DNA of 64,000 nt from the NCBI GenBank assembly GCA_037952775.1, contig JBANAY010000001.1, forward strand, positions 5,766,001 through 5,830,000. The letters are read 5' to 3'. Position numbers and translations under genes: made by a program. The stretch is from Clonostachys chloroleuca. Its lineage: Eukaryota; Ascomycota; Sordariomycetes; Hypocreales; Bionectriaceae. Shown here in pieces: positions 11,500-20,188 of the stretch. Numbering within the stretch: position 1 is the first letter of the stretch; every line of letters begins with the position of its first letter. The notes beneath the pieces are model-generated. The model was not told the DNA's origin. It was given only the letters and a program-made list of their open reading frames with translations, and ran no database searches.

Positions 11500-13636
11500 A
11501 TGGCTCCCAAGACCAGAGCTCCCAAGTCCAATGGTGGTCACAAGTCCAGTGGGGGTGTTCCTGCTAATGAGGCCGCACCCAAGGTGTCGAAGGAACCTCC
11601 AACTCCAAAGACCACCAATCGTCCCGATGAGTGGAAGATTGAGCAGGGCTTGTCGGGGGCTGTCCTCCCTGTCCTCGACATGACTGGACCCAAGACTAAG
11701 ATGTTGCCTCCCCAGCTATTTGGACCGCTCACGAAAGACACCAAGGCCCTCGAGAAGATTGGCGATCGCGATCAACTCTTCAAGAGGGAGCGCAAGGGCT
11801 GGAAAGGGTGAGCAGTATGTGATCCAGGTGAGATGGGCATCTACTAACTGCGACTGATGCAGATTCGTGGAGTGGGAGTCGCATGCCGATAAGAAGGCCA
11901 TTGCGCACAAGATTCTCACTCTCCAGACATTTCCTGTAAGTCCAATTTTCTCAAAATTAATTCATTCCAACCCTTCTTGATCATGGATCTCTTCTTTTGT
12001 AAAATCGGGATGCATTAAGCTTGTGAAAGGCTAACATGAGCACTTTTCAAAGCCCAATCCCGAATTCCAGCTTGGACCTATTCCTGGCACGAACCCAGTC
12101 CTTCCAGGAACTCACTGGAAGCAATGGCATCATGCTGTCGGTGGAGAGCTCACCGAGGTCCCAGATGACTCTTGGAAACTCGTTCTGGAGGAAAAACACC
12201 CAGACATGCTCCATCTGCTTCAGTTCCCGTACAATGGTGAGCCACCTAAGCGTCTGGTAACTGACAAGGTAATCACGCCAAACTCGCTACACTTTGTGCG
12301 TAACGTACGTATTTGCTCCATCTCGGCTGGAATTGTGTCTCTTTTGCCTGACATGCAAAAATGCAGCATGGTGGAATCCCAATCATCGACAAGGATGACT
12401 ACAGCTTCTTCGTGGATGGTGTGGTTACTCCCAAGAGTTTCACGGTCGACGAGCTCCAGGATGAATCGAAATTCCCACGTATGGAGACGACCATCACCAT
12501 CCAATGCTCTGGCACCCGTCGCATTGAACAGATTTTGAAGTACGCCGGCCAAGGCGATGAAGTTCCACAAGCGCCCTGGGCAGAAGGCGCAATTGGCACT
12601 GCCAAGTACGTCGGCATCAGCCTGAAGAAGGTCATTAAAGCCTGCGGGGGCCTTGCAGATGGCAACAAGCACCTTGAGTTCTATGGCGCAGACACCTATT
12701 TCAAGGACGACAAGGCCATGAACTACGTTGTCAGTGTTCCATGGTCCAAGGTCAAGGCGAATGAAGTGATGCTTGCCTGGGAGATGAATGACAAGGAATT
12801 GCCACGAATCCATGGCTACCCCCTACGTATTGTAGTCTTTGGATACATCGGAGCAAGGTCAGTTAAGTGGCTTTATTTGATCAAAGGAATCAAACGGCCA
12901 TCGATGGCTCCTGTGCAGTCCGCCGAGTATCGTGAGTGGCCACTACTTTTTCTAGGGACTCTAGAAAAACCAAGGCTAACAATGTTATAGTGTACTTCCC
13001 ACAGCAGGTTGGTAAGCACAATCTCAAGATGACTGACGGCATCCAAATCCAAGAGATGCCTGTGTCCTCTCTGCCATCATGTCGCCGTGGTCCAAGCAAG
13101 TGGTGATCCACAATGGTAAGATCCGCTGCAAGGGATGGGCCTACTCGGGCGGTGGCCGATGGCCTGAGCGAGTTGAGCTCTCTGCCGATGGCGGATTTGA
13201 CTGGTATACTATCCCACTTGAGAATCTTTCCAAGAAACGCAAGTGGACATGGAGAACTTGGGAATATGAACTTCCCTGCGATGTGGAAGGGTGGGTTGAG
13301 ATTGTAGTCCGCTGCTGGGATAACTCCCTCAACACTCAGCCAACCCAAATCCGGGATTCCTGGAATTGGGGATTGCAGTATGTTTCTCTTCCCCAACTTG
13401 TCAATCGTTTCTAGTCTGACCATGAATCTTGCAGCGTGACAAGCTCCTGCCACCGCGTCGTGGTTTATTCAGTCAACAAAAGCCGACCACGAACAAAGGC
13501 TCGCCTCGACGAGTTTGAGAAGAGAGGAATTCCCTTTGGACCTATCACTGTGCCTCTGGCATTTCCTTCTCAGACAGAGGCAGATTACGAAAAGTTTTGG
13601 GCTGAGCATGACCCGCGTGATGCGGAAGACGACTAG
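11500..13636 (+). CDS. Sulfite oxidase-type molybdenum cofactor oxidoreductase, frame-broken by an apparent 2-nt insertion
   Basis: Molybdopterin enzyme oxidising sulfite (or a related small substrate). Exons are 11500-11807, 11863-11935, 12053-12304, 12367-12931, 12991-13377 and 13435-13636. The Moco-domain Cys ligand lies in TIQCSGTRR (exon 4). HGYPLRIVVFGYIGARSVKWL is the usual end of the Moco domain. The dimerisation domain follows in exons 5-6 (IRCKGWAYSGGGRW, WNWG...HRVVVYSV). There is no cytochrome b5 domain, so it resembles the O2-reducing plant type more than the animal type. In exon 5, at about 13068-13072 (TCTCT), the frame shifts where EMPVSS should continue into AIMSPW, consistent with a CT duplication. 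As written, translation would stop near 13104. Exon total is consistent with about 594 residues plus two extra bases. Confidence 0.82.
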
Positions 13637-13891
13637 ATGTGAACTTGGTACTCAGATCGATCATGGTGCTAATCAGCTCCCATGGAATGATGTTGAAATC
13701 ATAAATGAAATTGATACTATTTTACTTTTAATCTTTAAGTCTTTATAAGTGTATTTGAGACGACTTGTCTTAGAAATATGCATTACGTAGGCACTTCTCC
13801 CACAAAGGTTATAGAAGGCCATTTACCCCTGGCGCTTTCTCCAGGAACATGAGACGTATCCGGGTACAGCTGTACAAGGAAATTTCATTGT

Positions 13892-15970
13892 TCAAGACTT
13901 TTTTCCATGCAGGGCTTCCCCCAGTTCGTCCACCAAGTCGTAAATGTCAGTAGTTGGCCCCAGCAAAAGCGGAGTGGCACATACGACATGGGCCTCACCC
14001 AGGTCTACATGTCCTCGCAACATTTTCCCCGCCCATTTCAAAAGGCCTGTCAGATTAGGTCTTTGTTTAGGTCCGCCTTGCAGTTCCTTCTCGAAGGCGT
14101 CAGACTCCGGAATACGGTCGTATGCGATATACACAGGAAGAATGACGAATTCGCTGCCGGTAGACTGGAGACTGCGTAGAACGCCCCTCTTCCCTGGTAA
14201 TACATCCCCAGTGCGGCTTCGCTGCCCTTCGACAAAAAAGAGAAGATTGTCGCCGCCCCGCACAAGCTCGGCCAGTTGCTGATCAAGGCTGTCGTCCGGT
14301 TTGCCAGCCCCTCGCACGACGAACACGGTCCTCAGGCGGCGGCAAATCCATCCCACAATGGGTATTTTGGCGAATTCTTCGCTTGCAAGTACTCGCGGGA
14401 GCCGAATTCCCATCTCCGGTCGTGTGAAGAATAAGTAAGAGCAGACCAAGGAATCGAGAAAACTCCTATGGGTTGGCGCAACTATAACCCGCGTTTCAGG
14501 ATTGATACCTTCCATGGCCGCGGAAAATGAATGCTGGTCAAAGGTAACCGATGTAAATATTCTCTTAAATGTCCCTCGAAGAATAGTGGAAGAGATAGAA
14601 ACCGGTATTGTTCCATGTTCCTGTTTACTGGACCAATTTAATGTTCCGACGCCACCAGTGGTATCTGCTCGTTTTCCTGCAAAAACGGCTTTTGTGGCAT
14701 CTTTCTGCAGAAGGAAAATACGTACACCTTGACATACAATTTTCAGGTACTCGTAGGGGTCATAGTCTGGACCAAGTATGGTGGTTGTGGATTCGAAATT
14801 GTACGTGTGCTGCGTGAATGGCTCGAAGATGGTATTCGCTTTTAGCTCAGCGGCTTTAGCTCGTTCAATACGCTGTATCTGGCGATTATCGCGCTTAGCG
14901 ATGGCCAAAGTCTTCGCCAGTACTTGGGGAAGCTGGTGTTGAACAATATGACTAAGTCTGTATCGCAGATCCGTCTTTTGCCCGATGTAGGACATCTTCG
15001 GCTTTCGGAACACTTGATGAAGCGTGAAGTACTTGACAATCGCAGAACAAACGAGGGATATTTGCATTCCAGCTTCAAAGGTAGAGACGGCATGAACAAT
15101 CCGTGGTGGCCTTCCAAGTGTTGGAGGGCTGAGAACAGCTTCAATAAGTTGCTGTGCCACTACATCCACGGGAACTACGTCCAAGATGGTGCGAGGGTCA
15201 CCATTGGCGACTCTCATATTGCCTGATCCTATTCCAGCCACAATGCCGGCCAGGGCAGATGAACTATCAACCCACCCAGGGAAGGGATATCTCCAACTTG
15301 CGGAAATGATGCTGGGCCGGACAATAGTCAACGGCACAGCAACGCTTTCCAGAAGAAGATGCTCTGTGAGGCACTTGGCCAAAGTGTACAGGTTGGGATG
15401 CCCTGTAGATCGCAAGATTTCGTCGGTGCTGCTTGAATCTTTCTGAATTTCTGCGTATAGGCATCTTGCAGACTGGAACAGCGGCGGTAGCACTTCTATA
15501 ATAGACTTCTTGGTGTGCGGAGTGACATATGCTGTGGATGTATGAACAAAGTGTCGCAAGTTGGGACAGCCTCGGGCCAGTTCCATTACATTGAGAGTAG
15601 ATGTAATATTGTCGCCAAGAATGCTCGCAAAAGCTGATGGCGAAAATGCCACGGAGCCAGCACAATGAATGATGTGAGTTGTCTGAGAACAGAGCTGATT
15701 GTATATATCCTCTTCGATGCCACATCTCTCATGACGTAGATTAGCTGAGACAACATTGATCTTGGATACCCATGTTTTGGGTAATTTTGAAAAGCAGATA
15801 GAACCTGCTACTTCATCCAAGAATCTCCTCTCCGCTGTCTGGTTTTCTTTTGGGCGAATAAGCACGATAATCTTGTCCAATTTCCGGCCATTCTCACAAC
15901 GCAGAATTTCCTGAACGACAACTTTCCCAAGGAAACCAGTAGCGCCCGTGATCAATATAATGTGCCCCAT
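13892..15970 (-). CDS. Fatty acyl-CoA reductase fused to glycerone-phosphate (DHAP) acyltransferase
   Basis: Bifunctional enzyme expected to make both inputs of ether-lipid synthesis: a fatty alcohol (from acyl-CoA and NADPH) and acyl-DHAP. The protein is 692 residues, single exon. The N-terminal NAD(P)-binding reductase begins ITGATGFLGK (residues 7-16) and has an active-site YTLAK (195-199). A FAR-C 'sterile'-type segment with EPFTQHTYNFES follows near 383-394. The C-terminal acyltransferase has the HX4D motif HRSFLD (501-506) and EGQRSRTG (581-588). The PlsB/GNPAT-like ILPVYIAYDRIPES points to DHAP/G3P rather than lyso-PA acyltransferase. I recall a similar fused FAR/AT in Dictyostelium. 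No C-terminal SKL-type signal is present (ends GKKS). The gene lies downstream of and on the same strand as the alkyl-DHAP synthase. Domains are read directly; the pathway role is inferred. Confidence 0.88.
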   Translation of the reverse strand: MGHIILITGATGFLGKVVVQEILRCENGRKLDKIIVLIRPKENQTAERRFLDEVAGSICFSKLPKTWVSKINVVSANLRHERCGIEEDIYNQLCSQTTHIIHCAGSVAFSPSAFASILGDNITSTLNVMELARGCPNLRHFVHTSTAYVTPHTKKSIIEVLPPLFQSARCLYAEIQKDSSSTDEILRSTGHPNLYTLAKCLTEHLLLESVAVPLTIVRPSIISASWRYPFPGWVDSSSALAGIVAGIGSGNMRVANGDPRTILDVVPVDVVAQQLIEAVLSPPTLGRPPRIVHAVSTFEAGMQISLVCSAIVKYFTLHQVFRKPKMSYIGQKTDLRYRLSHIVQHQLPQVLAKTLAIAKRDNRQIQRIERAKAAELKANTIFEPFTQHTYNFESTTTILGPDYDPYEYLKIVCQGVRIFLLQKDATKAVFAGKRADTTGGVGTLNWSSKQEHGTIPVSISSTILRGTFKRIFTSVTFDQHSFSAAMEGINPETRVIVAPTHRSFLDSLVCSYLFFTRPEMGIRLPRVLASEEFAKIPIVGWICRRLRTVFVVRGAGKPDDSLDQQLAELVRGGDNLLFFVEGQRSRTGDVLPGKRGVLRSLQSTGSEFVILPVYIAYDRIPESDAFEKELQGGPKQRPNLTGLLKWAGKMLRGHVDLGEAHVVCATPLLLGPTTDIYDLVDELGEALHGKKS

Positions 15971-16481
15971 TGTGTCCTAGTGGCTTCTATAATTGAAATA
16001 AGAAAAGAAATAAGGAAAATGAAGTTCAGCATTCACAGGACTACGGCCATGTGAATAAATTGAAGCTGCCTCCAGCTAGAGTATTGAGTGCGAATTGGTT
16101 GCAGGCCCCCGGTACTGGAGACGGTAATATAACTTCCGTATTACACCCTTTTGACAGATTCGGGTCAGACACGGCATTTATTGCATTGAAGATTGGATCG
16201 TATATGTGTGAGCTGGATGTGCTGGCTGATAGATAAGCCATGATTCGCCACGCTAATGCCAAGTAATTTCAGCTGAACTGCACCGAAGGAATGATCCATT
16301 TTTATTAATGACTACAAATCCAGTAAGACGCTTATTGATTGGTATAAGCAGCAAACTAGCTCTGAAGAATGAATGTACAGTACATGCTTCAGCTCCACTT
16401 CAGGGGCACACGCCGTTGGAGCTATTCATTTCAAGCTCCTAATGCGAACAGAGACTCACTAAGCGAGCAGTAGCTTTGCAT
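15971..16481. promoter_or_regulatory. FAR-DHAPAT upstream region
   Basis: This 511-bp gap separates the FAR-DHAPAT start from the alkyl-DHAP synthase stop. It contains the 13-bp palindrome listed separately. A small minus-strand ORF (16262-16041) inside it has no recognisable features and is not called. Confidence 0.45.
16373..16385. promoter_or_regulatory. Palindrome ATGTACAGTACAT (copy 1)
   Basis: Perfect inverted repeat ATGTAC-A-GTACAT, about 400 bp upstream of the FAR-DHAPAT start. The identical 13-mer occurs at 18455-18467 in the promoter shared by the other two cluster genes. The symmetry suggests a dimeric DNA-binding regulator. Function is inferred. Confidence 0.5.
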
Positions 16482-18314
16482 CTACACATGTTCTAGGCCT
16501 GAAAGACCACCAGGGAATAGGCCGTCAGGGTCTTGAGCTACCTTGATCCGATGCAGCTGGCCAAGTGCGGTTGCCGATAGCAACCTTGGCAGATACTTCC
16601 GGCGTAGCATGCCAACTCCATGATGGTGTGAGAGCGATCCTCCGTTGAGTAAGATTTCGTCTCGGGCAGCTCCCTCCAAAGAGGAAAACTTCTCAGTGCC
16701 ACCCTTGATGTCATCACCCACAAATATTGCAAGATAGAAGTAGATGCAGACCCCCGTGTGGTAGACCTGGCTAATCCGAGAGCTGACAAACGGCTTTCCA
16801 GGAAGTCCAGAAGCAGAATGCTCTTCGAAGATTCGCTCTTTGACACGCTGACATATCTCTGGTGCGTCACTCCAAGCGCACGAAGTCTCAAAAGATTCGG
16901 CTAGAATGCCCAGTGTCATCGCAAAGTCGCGGATATAAGCAATAGCGAATGTCATGTCGTATCCACGCTCCCCGTTTGCAGAGCCTGCCTTCATTCCCCC
17001 ATGCTTTTTCAACAGTCGAGACACAGTAGCCTGCTGCGTGCCTACTTGCCTACTGCTCCCTTCGAACAATAATGTGCATGCGACCATCTGCTGTGGATCG
17101 AATTTTCGGATGCGAGTGACGTACGCCTTTTCGATGCGGCTCTTTAAAGCTCGTATTCCTGTTGTTGGAGGCTTGAGGGCCATGCTGAATTGGAACTGGG
17201 TGTTGTCAACGAGACGGACACTGGCTGGCAGCATATCGCCCGTTCTCGATAGATCATTCATGAATTGATACCCCGCTTCAAATGAAGGAAACAAGAGAGA
17301 TCCGTATTTTCTGACCTCCGGAAGATGAAACACCTTGACTACTGCCGACGTGATTATCCCCATCGCGCCTTCAGAGCCAAATACAAGATGCCTGATATCC
17401 ATGCGGGTAGATTGCCGAGGCCAGATATCGGTTCCGACATATTTGAACAAGCCATCAGGGGTAGCAACCTCGATATCTAACACAATGTCCTCGATGTTCC
17501 CGTAGCGGTTCTTCTTCATCCCGCTAGCTTTGGTAGCTATCCATCCACCAAGAGTAGAGAACTCGACGCTGTCTGGTTCATGGCCCAGTGTCATTCCACA
17601 TGCGGCCAAATCGGCAGTAATATGTCTACCCACAGCTCCAGCCTCTATGCAAGCAAGATTGTTCTCCTTATCAACCCACAGAATGCGGTTCATTCGTTTG
17701 GTGCTGACTGCTGCGATGGTACGTTGCTCCGTTTCTGAGCACGCCAGAGCTTGGCTAACATTTGTTCCTCCACCGAACGGGAGTATGCAAACACCTTTGT
17801 CTCTAGCGCATTGAACAATAGCCAAGGCCTGCTCCGTGCTCTCTGGGTACAGAACGAGGTCGGGGATGCGGTGAATAGAACCGCCGTAGTTCACCTGGCA
17901 CATGTCTTCGAGTGAGTGGCCATGGCAATGCCGTAGTCGCACTAATGGATCTTCGGAAATTTGGCTTTGATCCAAATGCTTCCCAATGGTGAGAAGAAAT
18001 TCCTCATTTCGAATCGGCGAGGGCAAATCTGCCTCTGTAGGGCGTCGAGGCTGGAGTTGCTCTCGTGGAACCTTCATCTGCATGATATTTTCCATCCATG
18101 GCAGCAGTGCAGGAAACTTCGATCCACTTGTTGAATAGCGAGTGCCGGAAATTTCCAAATGTCCATCTTTGCTGATCTGATACCGAGTGTCCGAGAAGCC
18201 CCAAGTGTGAGCATTCTCTTCACCATCATGACGGACTGGTCTTCCTTTGGGTACGACTCTGGTGTCTTGTTTCGGCAACTTCTCGCCGGGTTCACCCGTG
18301 GCTGAACCGGCCAT
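16482..18314 (-). CDS. Alkyldihydroxyacetonephosphate synthase (ether-lipid synthesis)
   Basis: FAD enzyme that swaps the acyl chain of 1-acyl-DHAP for a fatty alcohol, creating the ether bond of alkyl-DHAP. The protein is 610 residues, one exon. Similarity to animal AGPS runs nearly end to end. The FAD-binding (VAO/PCMH) domain has CILPFGGGTNVS, GHEPDSVEFSTLGGW, ASGMKKNRYGNIED and HLVFGSEGAMGIIT. The catalytic domain has SVRLVDNTQFQF (Arg counterpart), CIYFYLA (Tyr counterpart) and SLSHHHGVG (His cluster near 563-565). No PTS2 matching RLxxxxxHL is visible at the N-terminus, and the end (GLEHV) is not PTS1, so peroxisomal targeting is unproven. It is divergent from the aminotransferase gene across a 420-bp promoter with a TATA box. 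Confidence 0.93.
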   Translation of the reverse strand: MAGSATGEPGEKLPKQDTRVVPKGRPVRHDGEENAHTWGFSDTRYQISKDGHLEISGTRYSTSGSKFPALLPWMENIMQMKVPREQLQPRRPTEADLPSPIRNEEFLLTIGKHLDQSQISEDPLVRLRHCHGHSLEDMCQVNYGGSIHRIPDLVLYPESTEQALAIVQCARDKGVCILPFGGGTNVSQALACSETEQRTIAAVSTKRMNRILWVDKENNLACIEAGAVGRHITADLAACGMTLGHEPDSVEFSTLGGWIATKASGMKKNRYGNIEDIVLDIEVATPDGLFKYVGTDIWPRQSTRMDIRHLVFGSEGAMGIITSAVVKVFHLPEVRKYGSLLFPSFEAGYQFMNDLSRTGDMLPASVRLVDNTQFQFSMALKPPTTGIRALKSRIEKAYVTRIRKFDPQQMVACTLLFEGSSRQVGTQQATVSRLLKKHGGMKAGSANGERGYDMTFAIAYIRDFAMTLGILAESFETSCAWSDAPEICQRVKERIFEEHSASGLPGKPFVSSRISQVYHTGVCIYFYLAIFVGDDIKGGTEKFSSLEGAARDEILLNGGSLSHHHGVGMLRRKYLPRLLSATALGQLHRIKVAQDPDGLFPGGLSGLEHV

Positions 18315-18734
18315 GGTTTCCTTTTGTCTTCAGATGTTATGGTTATAGAGCAATCCACTCCGAGAAGCATCCTACTTTATATATCATGTCTAGCTCCTGT
18401 CCGTCCTCCACCAACCCCGTTTTCAGCCCTGAACTTGTCAACAAGAACACCCCGATGTACAGTACATCCCACAAAGTCCAGGGGACCCCGGTCATCCAGA
18501 AGAGCACATTTGCATGGAGATGCAGTGGAGACACCCAATAGTGGCTCCGCCGTTTGCCACTCATCGATTCGCTTAGAGCTCTTGCGTATCACGATAAACA
18601 AGTGCCTAAGGGCCTTGCAGGGTAGCTATTCGGAGGCGGTGTGGAATTTTCAATACGCCATCTGCGAGATTTGGAACTCGACCTCTCGCGCCAAATCTAC
18701 CGCATCTCGTCACACACCGGGACAGCTCACCACC
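18315..18734. promoter_or_regulatory. Bidirectional promoter, alkyl-DHAP synthase / aminotransferase
   Basis: The 420 bp lies between the two divergent starts. On the minus strand TATATAAAG (18383-18375) lies about 60 nt before the synthase ATG and is a good TATA box. The region also holds the palindrome at 18455-18467. Confidence 0.6.
18455..18467. promoter_or_regulatory. Palindrome ATGTACAGTACAT (copy 2)
   Basis: Identical to the 13-mer at 16373-16385. Here the symmetry extends one base further on each side (G...C). It sits between the divergent starts and could serve both genes. Confidence 0.5.
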
Positions 18735-20024
18735 ATGGCGATGCTACCCCAGGGCATCTACGCCCGCAAGTTATTCGACATAACCTGGGCAGATGTGTTC
18801 CGCGGGGTCTATTACTCCCTGGCGTCGGGGTTCTCCAGCGCCCATGACCAGGAGGAGGCCATCGAGAATCTTGAAGAGCTATGGGCCCCGACGCAGACTC
18901 TCGTGACCATGAGCGTGCGATCGGCTTTTGATTTATTTCTGCAAGCATGCGAATTTCCACCGGGCAGCGAAATTCTCATCTCGGCCGTGACCATCCCCCA
19001 CATGGTTTCCATCATCCGTCTTCACGGCCTAGTCCCAGTACCAATCGACCTCCAACCAGATGCGACCGTATCAGTCGAGGACGTGCTGCCATTAATACGG
19101 CCTCAAACTACAGCCATCCTCGTGGCCCATCTCTTCGGGCAGCGCCAATCCTTAGCTGCTCTGGGTGAGCTCGCACAGCATCACAATCTAATGCTCATAG
19201 AAGACTGTGCCCAAGCGTTCTGCGGGCTGGATTTCAAGGGCAGTCCCGAGGCTTCCGTCTCCATGTTCAGTTTCGGACCAATCAAGACCAACACTTCCCT
19301 CGCAGGTGGTATTGCGACTGTGCGAGTCCCACAGCTCCTCGATGCCATGAGAGGGATACAGTCTGGCTATGCCAACTATCGAGATACCGACTATCTCAAG
19401 AGGATACTCAAATATGCCGCATTCAAGGCAGTCGTCTCAAGCCCTCTCTGCTACGGTGGGTTGATATCCATTCTACAACGAAGAGGCATAAATCACCATC
19501 AGTTCATCACCAGAGCAAGTCACAGCCTAGCCAGCGGTGATTTCCTGCAGCAAATCCGCCTCAGTCCATCGCCGGGCCTTGTTCGACTACTGAATCACCG
19601 AATCTCACACTTCGATGCCTCAGCGCTTGAGCGACGTGCTTCGCGGATTGCAGACATCGTTGATATGCTACCCCCATCCATGCAGCCCATCGGCTACAAT
19701 GCTTCATTGAGGGGCAAGCGTTCGAATCACCACTACTGGCTCTGCCCTATACGTGTGCAAAATCCGGACGTTGTTTTAGGTGATCTATTATGTGCTGGAT
19801 TTGATGCTGCAGCTGGCAATGCAACCCTCATCGTTGTTCCGGGACAAGAGTATCCCAGTGCGAAGGGTGATGATGACGAAGGCAGCGTCTCAGAGGCCTC
19901 AAAAGCGAAAAGTATGATGGAAGATGTGATTTACTTGCCCGTCGACAACCATTTCGATCAACTCGCTACCAAGAGACTGATCAACACACTCGCCAATGTA
20001 GAAAGTCGGGTTCAGAAAGCTTGA
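18735..20024 (+). CDS. DegT/DnrJ/EryC1/StrS-family PLP aminotransferase
   Basis: Predicted PLP-dependent transaminase of the family that aminates ketones on sugars and sugar nucleotides. I start it at 18735 (CACCATGG context, MAMLPQGIY), giving 429 residues. The frame is open upstream to 18324, but that part overlaps the divergent promoter and has no domain. The cofactor-binding aspartate lies in LIEDCAQAF (Asp about residue 157). The PLP-Schiff-base lysine lies in FSFGPIKTNTSLAGG (Lys about 184). The fold-type I layout and the C-terminal YLPVDNHF also fit. It is intron-free and divergent from alkyl-DHAP synthase. Given the neighbours, a plausible substrate is the ketone of alkyl-DHAP, giving a 2-amino ether lipid precursor. 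That is inference. Some family members are dehydratases or have lost catalysis, but the lysine is present here. Confidence 0.82.
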   Translation: MAMLPQGIYARKLFDITWADVFRGVYYSLASGFSSAHDQEEAIENLEELWAPTQTLVTMSVRSAFDLFLQACEFPPGSEILISAVTIPHMVSIIRLHGLVPVPIDLQPDATVSVEDVLPLIRPQTTAILVAHLFGQRQSLAALGELAQHHNLMLIEDCAQAFCGLDFKGSPEASVSMFSFGPIKTNTSLAGGIATVRVPQLLDAMRGIQSGYANYRDTDYLKRILKYAAFKAVVSSPLCYGGLISILQRRGINHHQFITRASHSLASGDFLQQIRLSPSPGLVRLLNHRISHFDASALERRASRIADIVDMLPPSMQPIGYNASLRGKRSNHHYWLCPIRVQNPDVVLGDLLCAGFDAAAGNATLIVVPGQEYPSAKGDDDEGSVSEASKAKSMMEDVIYLPVDNHFDQLATKRLINTLANVESRVQKA

Positions 20025-20188
20025 AATGTCAACTTAACCCTCAAAGCAGGGAATTTGACACACGAAGGGGGCCTATAATGTACGAGTAGAGCAAGCTGCT
20101 CTGATTATCTTCTCATTGTCGATAACTAGCTCAAGATCTTGTAGGCCTCATCTTAAAAGGACACCTTATGAGTCTCTTTGGTCGTAGT

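Noticed and set aside
18324..18734. N-terminal extension of the aminotransferase (137 residues)
   Set aside because: It overlaps the TATA box and promoter of the divergent synthase and has no domain; the ATG at 18735 has a better context and begins just before the fold.
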